This document shows, piece by piece, positions 36,541 through 46,550 of a stretch of DNA of 64,000 nt. The DNA is taken from positions 3,410,001 to 3,474,000 of the forward strand of contig JADLSH010000184.1 of assembly GCA_016169945.1 (NCBI GenBank), written 5' to 3'. The notes beneath the pieces were generated by a model. That model saw only the letters and a list, made by a program, of their open reading frames with translations. It did not search any database and was not told where the DNA came from. The stretch comes from Trachythela sp. YZ-2020. Lineage: Eukaryota; Cnidaria; Anthozoa; Malacalcyonacea; Clavulariidae. Made by a program: the position numbers and the translations under genes. Position 1 is the first letter of the stretch. Each line of letters opens with the position of its first letter.

Positions 36541-37085
36541 TCTGTATTGATGACAAACAATGAACACAACGCTGCATTTCAATGAAACAATACATCGTTT
36601 CAGCTCCGTCCTTTTATCTCATTCCCTTTTGTATATTAAATAATACTTTCTAATTCTATTATATAGAATAACAGGATGTTCTAGAGTATACCTCGTTTCA
36701 GTTCCGACCTGACTTGAACCTGACCTCTGGCTGTGCTAAATATGGATAATGATTCTTATCTTGTAAATAGCATTCCATAATATAAATATAGTGAAATCAC
36801 AGAAGTATGTATACTGATTTATTTTTGTATGCTGTTTAACAATATAATTTCAACATAATTTATATACTATGTAGATTGGTCCATACATTTTCAAGTAGGC
36901 TAACTTAAACGAGATAATCTGGCACGGAGTACTAGTTCATATATATGTAAATACAGGTTTGCTGCAAACCTACGCACTTGAATACATAATTATATATTAT
37001 GAATATATATATATATGCGTCGATATTTGCGTTGATTTACTTAAACCAGAGTATATAGCGAGCAAAAACACTGATGAATGTTATT
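36541..37085. repeat. Diverged upstream module of gene C
   Basis: The CGTTTCAGCTCCG landmark recurs at about 36595 and 36693 and a weaker form at about 37727, so the modules that precede genes A and A-prime also precede gene C. A (TA)n-like run lies near 36985-37015. Confidence 0.5.
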
Positions 37086-37470
37086 GGGGCTTCGGTGGCG
37101 CGGTCGTCAGGGCAAGCGCCTTTCGGGGCTTCGGTGGTTATCGGGGCTTCGGTGGCGCGGTCGTCAGGGCAAGCGCCTTTCACCTCTGAGTTCGTGGGTT
37201 CGATTCTCGCAACGGACTGATGTGGAAAGAGTCGGTCAACGCTCTGCCGAAAGTCGTGGGTTTTCTCCGGGCACTCCGGTTTCCTCCCACAGGGAAAGTT
37301 GACAGGGTGGGTTAAGATAAACACAGTTAAGAAAGTAATATCATAATCGTTGTAAAGATAAAAAATAGTCTAGACTAAGTATGTAATTAGGTAAGCGTAA
37401 CACTTGATGTAAAGCGCATTTGATCATATTCACATGTAAATTTGCGCTATAGAAATGTTAATCGTTAATT
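37086..37470 (+). mobile_element. tRNA-derived SINE with duplicated head and LINE-like tail
   Basis: A pol III A-box-like TGGCGCGGTCGTCAGG and a B box GGGTTCGATTCTC (37197-37209) mark a tRNA-derived head. The head is repeated: GGGGCTTCGGTGGCGCGGTC occurs at 37086 and 37143, with an 18-bp partial copy between. The body has CTCCGGGCACTCCGGTTTCC, also seen at 62840-62880. The tail (37413-37470: GCGCATTTGATCATATTCAC..., GCGCTATAGAAAT) resembles the 3-prime end of the LINE at 44865-44925, as expected if that LINE family mobilises it. Confidence 0.8.
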
Positions 37471-38667
37471 AAACCTGGTTGTCGTGAACGAACAAACTTT
37501 AAGTTGTATACTGCATAGAAACCGGCTACATGCATGAAGGCAGTATCTACAATTACGAATCAAGTAAGGTCAAAACTTGTATTATTATCTCCTAAACAAC
37601 ATTCCGTAACTATGAATCAAGCAGATCAAAATTGTAAAGTATATCGAGTTATAGGTCTATCATTAAATAATTATATTTAAGTCTACTGTATATAAGCTAA
37701 CAGGAAGTTCTAGAGTAGGCCTATATCTTAATTGTTTCGGCTCTTACCTGACAATCTGGCCTCTGACTGAGTTATGTATATGTAATATATACAAACCGCA
37801 CAAGAGGTCTTTATCAGATTTAAAACATCGAGGCGCAGCCGAGTGTTTTAGATCTGATAAAGGCCGAACTGTAAGGTTTGTATATGACTTCTAAAATGAC
37901 TCGTTTTGTACGCTCACTGGCGTTGGAATTTTGAAGATTGATGTTATCTACGCTGTAAAAATTGAAGGAGAAAATTTGAGCAAGTCTATATCAAATATAT
38001 AGATCCGCTACGGGTCATGAGTTTCCTTTGTATTTTGCCTATGAATAATTAATGAATTTTAGAAATATATATATATATATATATATATATAAAGAGATAA
38101 TTATCACGATATTTATCTTTTAACAACATTCCATAAAATATAAATATATTGAACTATGCATATGGGTTCATTTTTGTATGCTGTTTAACAATATAATATT
38201 TCAACATAATCTTTACAATAATATGTAAAAATGATTTTAAACAAATTGTCAAGTAACTTAAAGCGAAATAATCCGATTTCAGTTCGTATATATAATGCAT
38301 GATTGCACGCACTTGAATATATATAGTTGTATAGTAATTTTATTCATTGTCCTTGTTCAAAAGTCATGCAAGCTATTAACTTCCGTGCGTGTATACGTTA
38401 AAAGCTCATAATTATATAGTTTGTGACGAAGTTAGCATAGACATGAAGAAAATCCTTTTCATCCGTTAATCTACACCCCACTTGGAAACCAACTAAAGTT
38501 GAAGTGGCTAGCGTAATAAATAAAGTTTTGCACTAATCTTATCTATCCTTAGTGTTCACTCCCTTCCAAGCGCGTTCAAGGTCACAATCAGTCAGGTACC
38601 GCAACTACTGCTGAGAGTGACACCCACTTTTTACAATGCTCTGCCCATTCTAATATATATATATATA
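37471..38667. other. Non-coding DNA with a ~100-bp hairpin
   Basis: 37795-37880 is an imperfect palindrome (ACAAACC...TCTTTATCAGAT...ATCTGATAAAGG...GGTTTGT) with GGCGCAGCCGAG at its centre. (TA)n runs occur at about 38066-38090 and 38652-38667. No gene is seen. Confidence 0.5.
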
Positions 38668-38971
38668 TAGATTTTCGCTTACCTCAAAACTTTTCTGCAA
38701 CAGGCTGTTTCATCTGTAAAAGAATCATCAGGCAGTTTACAAGTATCGAAAGAAATGACCGCTTATATGCTTCCTGCCGGGGAGTGGGGGTGTGTGTGGG
38801 AGACAATGTGTGCATGCATGGCTTTGTTTGCGTTGTTTACGCGAAATTTGTTACGATGACGACATCGTCAAAACAAATTTCGCGTAAACAACGCAAACAA
38901 AGCCATGCATGCACACATTACAGATGAAACAGCCTGTTGCAGAAAAGTTTTGAGGTAAGCGAAAATCTATA
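38668..38971. repeat. Asymmetric fold-back palindrome beside (TA)n
   Basis: TAGATTTTCGCTTACCTCAA at 38668 pairs with the complement ending at 38971, and the inner parts pair through GCATGCATGGCTTTGTTTGC to a centre near 38860 (ACGATGACGACATCGT). The left arm holds about 90 extra bases (38720-38808) not present in the right arm. Confidence 0.8.
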
Positions 38972-39044
38972 ATTTGCTCTAACTATATGTTGTCGAGCAC
39001 TCTTTGCGTTTCGTAGACCTAAACCTACACGTATATATATATAT

Positions 39045-39215
39045 ATATATAGTCAAATCTGCAGACATGCATGTTTCGCCGTTCAACGGCTCGTCAGTGC
39101 AGCTTGCAACGCAGTCTAGATGCGAGTGACTTCGTATTTATACACCATACTCTTGCCCTCACCAAGCGCATGTGGTACAATACTCAGACACATGCGCATC
39201 CAGACATACTATCAA
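39045..39215 (-). ncRNA. Candidate hammerhead-ribozyme motif in a (TA)n-flanked retroelement end
   Basis: On the minus strand, 39097-39073 reads CTGACGAG, then CCGTTGAACGG (a 4-bp stem with tetraloop-like turn), then CGAAAC: the order of the hammerhead core (CUGANGA, stem II, GAAA). Upstream lies a hairpin GCGCATGTG...CACATGCGC (about 39205-39165) and an ATGTC that could pair with ACAT after GAAA as stem III with cleavage after the C. The distance is long and stem I is not clean. Hammerheads of this kind occur in Penelope-like elements and animal retrozymes, often beside AT repeats. Treat as a candidate. Confidence 0.4.
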
Positions 39216-41142
39216 ATATATATATATATATACTATCAAAAAAATTGTAAAACAAGTTCTAAATAAATATGCATACACATAAGAACTGGCTATGGCTATC
39301 AGGGGAAAATAAGAAATCTCTTTCCCCAGCGGTCAATCATGCATAATAATATACATGAAGATAAGGCTTCTTATAGAAACCTTGTTCTAACTCTATATAT
39401 AGACGGCATTATGCACGTTTTTATAGACCGTTGAGACAGAGAGGACACGAGTTTGAGTTGCCTATAGTAAGAACTGAGCGTTTTAAATGCTCTTTCTTAA
39501 ATAGATGTCTTTTCAAGTTTATTTGACATTCTTTCGTAATCTTTAATATCTAATTACAATTTATAGCTAATAGTCTTCCGTATTTTAGCTAATAAGTAGC
39601 TTTCAATTTGTAAATAGCGGATAATTTTCTTACATATAGCATATATAATTCAAACATGTAAACTCAGACGTGTGTTTTGAGTAGCTATAGTATTTATAGT
39701 GACAAATCTTGTTGCATACGGGCAAATCTATTCCAATAGACATAAAACAAAGAATATTGAGGATGCGCGTCAGGATTTATAATTAATGAACTAGGAGTTA
39801 CTATCGCAAGGAAAGTGCTGCCTTGATGCCCAAACTGCATGCAAAATTCCTCGACCAATTAGTAATATTGAACGTATTTATATTGCTAATGGCACACTGT
39901 ATGTATAGATTTATTTTCTTGTCCAAACGATGAGATTACAACACTGTGATTACAACACTGTGATTATTGTAAATAATAATATATAAGAAGTGGTTTTCAA
40001 AGCCACATATCAGAGTGTTCAGACTATTGTCAATGGAATTCTTGGTACAAACATGGTTCAGATGCTCTCTGATTGTAAATATTTTATTTTGACGAGCTTT
40101 CAACTACCTGACTGTAATCTTGAACAGGTTGAAAAATATTGGAAAAATATACTCTATATACGGGAGGGTGTATAAAAAAAGGTAATTAAACTTTAGAATG
40201 CCGTCGTGCATTTATTATTTAGTTTATATATTTGCTTTTCTTATGCCAATAAAGATAAATCTTTTGGCTGTCAATTGATACCTTTTTGTATCATTGCGAT
40301 CAAAAATGACCAATACGATACGGTTTGAAAGTTACATATTGTCTGCCTAATGAAATTATACCCATTTCGGATTCATTTTTAAGAATTTTATTATCAATAA
40401 CTACTTATTAACCGAAAGTGAGGTCTTTACGGTAAAATATTAAACCGAGGTCATGCCGTATTGACCGAGCGATAGCGAAGATACATATGATACATAGCAA
40501 GATACGACAAACTACAAGACGCAACACTTCTATAATACAGATATTCCATTGGGAAAATGAAAAAGGACGAGCCAGTTTCAAGTCATTCTTTGATTTACCA
40601 TCCTTTTAAAAGAACTTAAAAAACTCATTATGATTCATGAGGAAAATTCAGAAGAAATAAATGTTTAATCAATGTTTGTAAATCGGATAAAGGTTTGTCC
40701 TGATTTACATAAACTTCAGCTTTGATTTTCTCGGCTTAGACAATGTTTATTTTTAAAATTACTTCGCCAATGAACTCATAAGATGGGTCGTTGTTTAAGT
40801 TCGATAAAACATTCGCATCCGATGTTTATCTGATATACAAACGCTCGCCTTCGGCTCGAGTTTCTATATCAGATAAAGATCGACAGCAATTTTTGCGTTA
40901 TAGGGTAGATTATTCCAAAGTACAGCCCCATTATAATTGAAGCATCTTTTCCCGAATTCCTTTCGTCTTAGGAAGTGCCAAATCAGTTTCTATATTTCTA
41001 AGATCGTAGGTATCGTCACTTTCATTATTTAATCGGAAGGATTCCCTTAGGTTGGGTGCGGTGCAGTCGAATTTTATACATAAAAACGGATTTCAAGTAG
41101 TTGCGTCTTACTTCTAAGGGGTTCCAATCAACGGATCGATTG
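39216..41142. other. Non-coding stretch with short hairpins
   Basis: (TA)n at 39218-39232. Palindromic motifs lie at about 40845-40885 (ATCTGATATACAAACGCTCG against CGAG...TATCAGATAAAG). A 62-codon open frame at 39990-40175 has no features I recognise. Confidence 0.4.
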
Positions 41143-42950
41143 TCATAAGGTGCCCAGTATAATTACTCTTGCACCGCGGTTTTGGAGGTTTTGCAGTCTG
41201 TCTCTGAGGCCAATACCACAATTGTCACAGAAAGGACTGCAGTAATCAGAATAAGGTTGCACAATGGCATTATATAACAGTTTTAGTGTCTCTAATGGTA
41301 CAAAATACTGAACCCTTCTCATTGCCCCAATGCCAGCACCAACTTTTGAACATACAGTATCAACATGTTTTTCCCAAGTAAGTCTTTCATCCATATTCAT
41401 GCCTAGGCATGAATAGTTATCAGTCCCAGGTATCGGCATGTTATTAATTAGAATAGGGTTACTAGATACTTTATTTTTAATGTAAAACGATGATCCAATT
41501 AACATATGTTTAGACTTCTTAGGGTGAATTTGAAGCTTATTTTGTAGCATCCATTTACGGATATTTTCAAGATCAAGGTTTATTTTGGCTATAAGGTCAA
41601 CGCAGTCGTTAGAGGTTGCATAGATTTCTGTGTCATCAGCGTAGAGGGATGGAACTGAGTATTCTAAAGAATCAGGCATATCGTTTATATATAATAAAAA
41701 TAACAAAGGACCCAAGATAGACCTTTGTGGAACTCCACATTTTATCTTTTTGGAGCTCGATATCTGTCCATTTACCAAACATCGCTGGTGCGCGCTCTCT
41801 ATTGTTTAGATAAGATTCAAATCATTTTAATTGGACTCCCGATATACCGAAATAATTGTGCATTTTATTTAATAATATTTCGTGGTTTATAGAGTCGAAA
41901 GCTTTCTGCACATCAAGAAACACGACGCAATTTAATTTTCCATTATCTATGTTTTGCAGCCAATCGTCGCACATTTGTATTAGAGCTGATAATGTTGAGT
42001 GTTAGGACGAAACCCCGATTATCAGAAAGATAACTATACACCTGTTGAAAAACCTCTTTCTCAAAGACTTTATTTACAATTGGTAATATAGAAATTGGTC
42101 TATAATTTTCGCTTTTCCGTCTATCTTCTGATTTGTAAATTGGAATTACTCGTGCACGTTTCCAGTCGTCAACATAGATACCGGTTTAAAGTGATAAATT
42201 AAAAATATAAGTTAACGACGGAGCAATAATATTTGAAGAGAGTTTCAGATCGTACTTTGGCAGGAATTTTATCCAGACAAATAGATTTATTTGCCTATAT
42301 GGTCATTAGTGCCAAGGCTACATTTTCTATGTTAATTTGATGGAAGTAAAATGCTGTATTTATTGAAGGACTGGGTATCTGTCGTATATATCGAAACTTA
42401 CTGAACGTACAGTTTTCAATCAAACAAACAATTTTCTGAATATACACAGATTGTATCCTCAAGGTCAGTCAGCATATCGCAAATTTCGTGGTACGGAAAC
42501 GGCTTTATTACGTGTAACAAACGATATCATGATGAACATGAATCGTCAACATGTCACTCTATTGGTAATGCTAGATCTTAGTTCTGCTTATCAGTCTAGC
42601 TGCGGCATTTTGGACGCGCTGGAGCTTATTAAGATGAATTGTTGGTAGCCCATAAAGAAGGCTTTTGCAATAGTCCAATCGACTTATCACCAACGAATTG
42701 ACCAATATTCGTCTAATGTTAAAAAGGTGAATATTCGTCCTTATCCGTCTAATGTTAAAAAGGTGAAAAAATTCTGCATGTGAACACTTGCTTATGTTGG
42801 TTTCCAATTTCATCTGCGAGTCAAACCAGAATCCCAAGTTCTTTGCCTTGTCGATCTTAAAATTGACCTTCGCTAGTTGTTGTCGAGTTCCAATGATTAG
42901 GAATTCTGTTTTACCATCCTTTATATCATCAATGCAATGTTCTATGGCAG

Positions 42951-44105
42951 TGATTCTGACTTTCTAACTCTTTCATCCAAATATTTTCTTGCTCTTCCCT
43001 TGGTCTTCTTGTACAGCTGTACAACACTACCAGAAATTATCGACAGCGACTTGTCAATTCTGGTTCGACTACTTTCATCATCCGTGAACTTAAAAAGACC
43101 ACCAGAGATACAACAAAACTCACAAAGTTCAACAAAACTCACCGACTTGGGTACATCAGCAGTCGCTGGCGTTGTTGAACCTTCTGAAGACGAAGCTTGT
43201 TGGTGTCCGTCATTGGCATCTGCTTGATTCTGCTTTGACGCAATACTATTTTATACTATCTCATGCCATTTTTTAGAAGAGGGTATGGAATTTCCATTGT
43301 ACAAACGATATTTCTTTCATTATTTTTAGCCGCATATCTTAATTCCGCTTCAGTTACCTTAATTTCTCTCTCAAAACGCCAGGAACTTCGACTATATTCA
43401 TCCGATATTTAACATTTTACCTGCAAATTTCAAATTTGCATTGTCATTCCCCCCACGGATGTGATGTTTACATTAAAAGGTCAGAGGCCAGGCTCAAGGA
43501 AAACCACTTTGGTAGTAATAATGGCGGTAGATCGACGAAGCAAAGTAAAATAGCAAATTTTGTGGCAATATATTGTCGTCGGTTGTCTATCGAAATGCGT
43601 ACAACATTGTCAATATTTAGGCTATTTTCAAATCGTTTTGGAACCGGTTTGCACTCACTACAAGCCATTTATTTTACAACGAGATTGCAGACAGACATAT
43701 AAACTTGGTATACAGATTTGTAGAGGTTGATCACAATGTGCAGACGAATCTCGAGGTAAGCGTGTTTGCATCGATATTTCGGCAAATCGGCAGTATAAAT
43801 AGGACTTATATAAAACGTCTTACGGCTTTGCTATAGCAATGTAAATGCAAAAATGGAACCACATTGCGCTAGTTATTTGTGTTCGTAATGCAACTGTTTT
43901 AAGAGAACCGGATTTACTCTTTAATATAAGATTTATAGAGACTTCGTTACTTCAACAAAACTTTAAAATATATGTGAATATGAATATGGTACGCAAAATT
44001 TACATTGTATTTATAGTGCATTTGATAACCCTTCAAAATCTAAGTCTCGAATTTAACCGGATGCGCATGCGCGGGGGCCATACTGTCTCCCATTTCTGGC
44101 CATGT
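42951..44105. other. ~1.15-kb foreign insert inside the inverted part of LINE-beta
   Basis: Lies between the FADDSQV and DGKTEFLIIG parts of LINE-beta, which in related elements are only tens of residues apart. The minus strand at 43227-42942 has an open frame (DANDGHQQASSSEGSTTPAT...SVSFVELCEFCC...SSRTRIDKSLSIISGS...RKYLDERVRKSESLP) with a possible donor (CGGTGAGT) at about 43145. I do not recognise it. The right end (about 44045-44100) is GC-richer with GCGCATGCGC, as near a promoter. Clear TIRs or target duplications were not found. Confidence 0.4.
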
Positions 44106-44864
44106 GAACGATACTTGTGAATCGTCAGCAAATGCACGAGCATCAGGTAGGTGTTTTTCCACAATGCTGAACAGTTTACTAACATATAGTACAAACAATA
44201 AGGGACCCAAGCATGATCTTGAGGGACTCCACATGATACATCAAAAAGTCTAGATCGTCTACCATTGACTGAAATAAATTGAAAACGTTTACTGAGATAA
44301 GAAGTAAACAACTCTAGAACTCGCCCCTTTATTCCAAATTCGTGACTCAGTCTACCAAGCAGGATCTCATGATCGACGATGTCAAATGCAATACCTCACG
44401 GTTTGATCATATCACTCCCGCCGACTTTATTTAACTATCTACACTGGCAGCCAGTAAAATCCAGAATAGACTTTAAACTGTTACTAATAGTTTTTAAGGC
44501 ATTGCATGGGCTTGTACCTGACTATACAATTGAACTTATAACTATTAAGCCTCTATCTTGTTACAATATTAGATCGAACCCAGAACTTCTACTCCAACCA
44601 CCTTCTGTGAAGACCTTGGCCACGTTAGGTGATCGATCATTTGCCTCTGCACCACCCACGCTTTGCAATTCCTTACCTTCACACATCCGGGAGGCTAGCT
44701 CAGTTGACAGTTTTAAAAGACTTTTAAAGACATACTTATTTAAGAAAGCCTACATGTAAATAAAATTCGTAATTTAGGATAATTTGTTAAGATATAATTT
44801 AACTAATATCGTTTTAACTAATTTTCATACTATTTCTGTATTAATCTTTTTATATGATTTGTTA

Positions 44865-44935
44865 TGCGCATGTGAACATATACAAATGGAACATGCGCAC
44901 TATAAATATAAAATTATTATTATTATTATTATTGC
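44865..44935 (+). repeat. LINE-beta 3-prime tail with (ATT)n
   Basis: GCGCATGTGAACATATACAA, a second GCGC, then TATAAATATAAAATTATT and ATT repeats. The same GCGCAT...CATAT...AAAT...GCGC-TATA-AAAT layout ends the SINE at 37413-37470. Confidence 0.75.
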
Positions 44936-45730
44936 AGTTAGTTATTTCCTCATCAAAGGATTCATCATTTGCCTCAGCTGCCAATTTAGACCCAATATTA
45001 AAAAAATATTCATTGAAGGATTCGGCAATAAGTTTCGAGTCGATAATACTGTTGTAATTAACAACTATTTCTGTGATACTAGTATAGTGACCAGTTTATG
45101 AGTGACCAGTTTTTTTTAAAGTCTTCAATTTAGCACAGTCCTCAATCTCTCTATGATAGAAATCAGATTTGTATATTTACTTTATTCCGCAAGGACTGAT
45201 ATTTTCCCCAGTGAATTCTAGAGTATATTTTATGGCTTTCTTTTTATGGTAATCCCTATTTCTCATTTGCTGTTTGATAGCAGGCGTAATCCAAGGGACA
45301 GAGTTAGCTTTAGTTCACAGGTGCATGCCTATTTAGAATTTCTTAAAAAAGTGATTTCCAAACAAGCCAACATGTGTTTGAGATCATCATAACAAAGAAT
45401 AGTATCCCATGGTACGTGAAGTAAGTCAGCGCGGAATCGAAAATCTGAAAAATGTTTGAAGTCCCGGACTTCTCTTATAGTAGATCTAGATTTAGATAAT
45501 TTCAATTTCCTTACAGCATATACTAAGCTATGGTCTGATATGCCAAGGTGTATGACACCAGTTGACAAAATATTTTCAGGTGTATTACTCAGTATAAGAT
45601 CAATTAGTGTTGATGTTGTCTCTGTAACTCTCGTAGGTTCACGTGTCACTTGAGTTAATTGATATAAGGAGCATAGTGATTGTAGCTTACGAGTATGCGG
45701 GTCTGGAGGTGCCTCATTAACATCACCGTA

Positions 45731-46550
45731 AAGACCGAACGTTTGAGATTAATAAGTAATTTATTATATGGCACAACCATAAGTAGTAAAATAAGTAGTT
45801 TATTATATGGTTTGTTTTTGTTGTATAGGGCATTAAAAATTAGTGATTTTTCGGACCGCTGATTAGCCAATCATATCGCGTAAACTACAGGAACTAACGC
45901 TTGCCATATAATAAGATGGCGTAACGCATGGCCCATTTATCAAGTTGAGTTTGGTAAATTTAGGAAAAGTTAAAATTGCGATCTTACAACGAAATTTTAC
46001 CAAACTGCAAATTGGCAGTCTGCATGAATTGGAATTACTGAACATTTCACAAATAGGCAAATATCATTTGGGCAAATGGTTGAAAATTTCCAAAGGTGGA
46101 AAAATGTGATTTTGAGCACTCGTTTTTCATCGGATCGCATTGGGCCATTATTGATCGCAATAAATCTCCCTCCGTAGGTGACGAATTAAAATCGATTGTT
46201 TTTTCTGCCGTGAATGCTGAGACAATGACAACCAAGTTAAATTGGTGTATTCTGTAGTGTGGGTGTAGCCAATCACAGAATCAAAATGCAATATTTGTGA
46301 CGGTTGGGTGAATATTGATAAGGCAGTTTAGTTAGTTAACTAAATCACCGAGTTAGCCAAAATATACAAAGTATTTTGGTTAACTTTGATTACTATTATA
46401 CTGCGTTTGCATATATGTTTAATATCATTGATAGTTTTCTACTATACAAACTGATAAACTATATATTTTTAACATTAATAATCTAGTTTATCCCAGATCC
46501 CCCTTGTTGATGCCGATTATTGAGTTGTCCACATTGATTTCAGTCTAAAT
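45731..46550. other. Non-coding; right part is the shared 3-prime flank of gene D
   Basis: From about 46100 the sequence resembles 9200-9690 of copy 1 (the flank of a CTHRC1-like last exon). 45731-46100 holds no gene I can support. Confidence 0.45.

Larger units (their letters stand above)
42373..44936 (+). mobile_element. LINE-beta: L2-like LINE inserted in LINE-alpha, with an internal inversion and insertion
   Basis: Plus-strand start 42376-42583 reads LSYISKLTERTVF...YPQGQSAYRKFRGTETALLR...VTLLVMLDLSSA. The expected continuation AFDIVDHEILLGRLSHEF is found on the minus strand at 44388-44320 and runs down to FADDSQVSF (about 44110). The following part DGKTEFLIIGTRQQLAKVNF...NLGFWFDSQMKLE...RVQNAAARLI is on the minus strand at about 42950-42585. 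The final part TSRFDHITPADFI-like/LHWQPVKSRIDFKLLLIVFK...LATLGDRSFASAPPTLCNSL...LLKTYLFKKAYM is back on the plus strand at 44388-44759. Flipping 42584-44387 restores the protein order and frame at both joins. A (ATT)n tail ends the element at 44917-44933. It is 5-prime truncated and dead. Confidence 0.8.
41143..45730 (-). mobile_element. LINE-alpha: CR1/L2-group retrotransposon split by a second LINE
   Basis: Minus-strand segment 1 (45730-44938) is endonuclease C-terminus and linker: VTREPTRVTETTSTLIDLIL, LGISDHSLVYAVRKL, FRADLLHVPWDTI, then IAESFNEYFFNIGSKLAAEA and DEEIT. Segment 2 (about 42372-41143) is reverse transcriptase: SPSINTAFYFHQINIENVAL, DDWKRARVIPIYKSEDRRKS, ENYRPISILPIVNKVFEKEV, FLDVQKAFDSINHEILLNKM, GVPQRSILGPLLFLLYIND, SLYADDTEIYA, YSCLGMNMDERLTWEKHVDT and NRGARVIILGTL. 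Joining the segments (ACTAAC-TGC-AGTCCT) gives TNCSPS in frame. A gap exists between the SYLSDN and FLDVQKAF parts, and further stops are present. The element is dead, lacks its 5-prime part and has no clear 3-prime tail. Confidence 0.85.

Noticed and set aside
42373..44395. Twin-priming (5-prime inversion) as the explanation of the mixed-strand LINE parts
   Set aside because: The 44033-44395/44397-44935 pair alone would fit, but the plus-strand part at 42376-42583 and the minus part at 42585-42950 are explained together only by an internal inversion.
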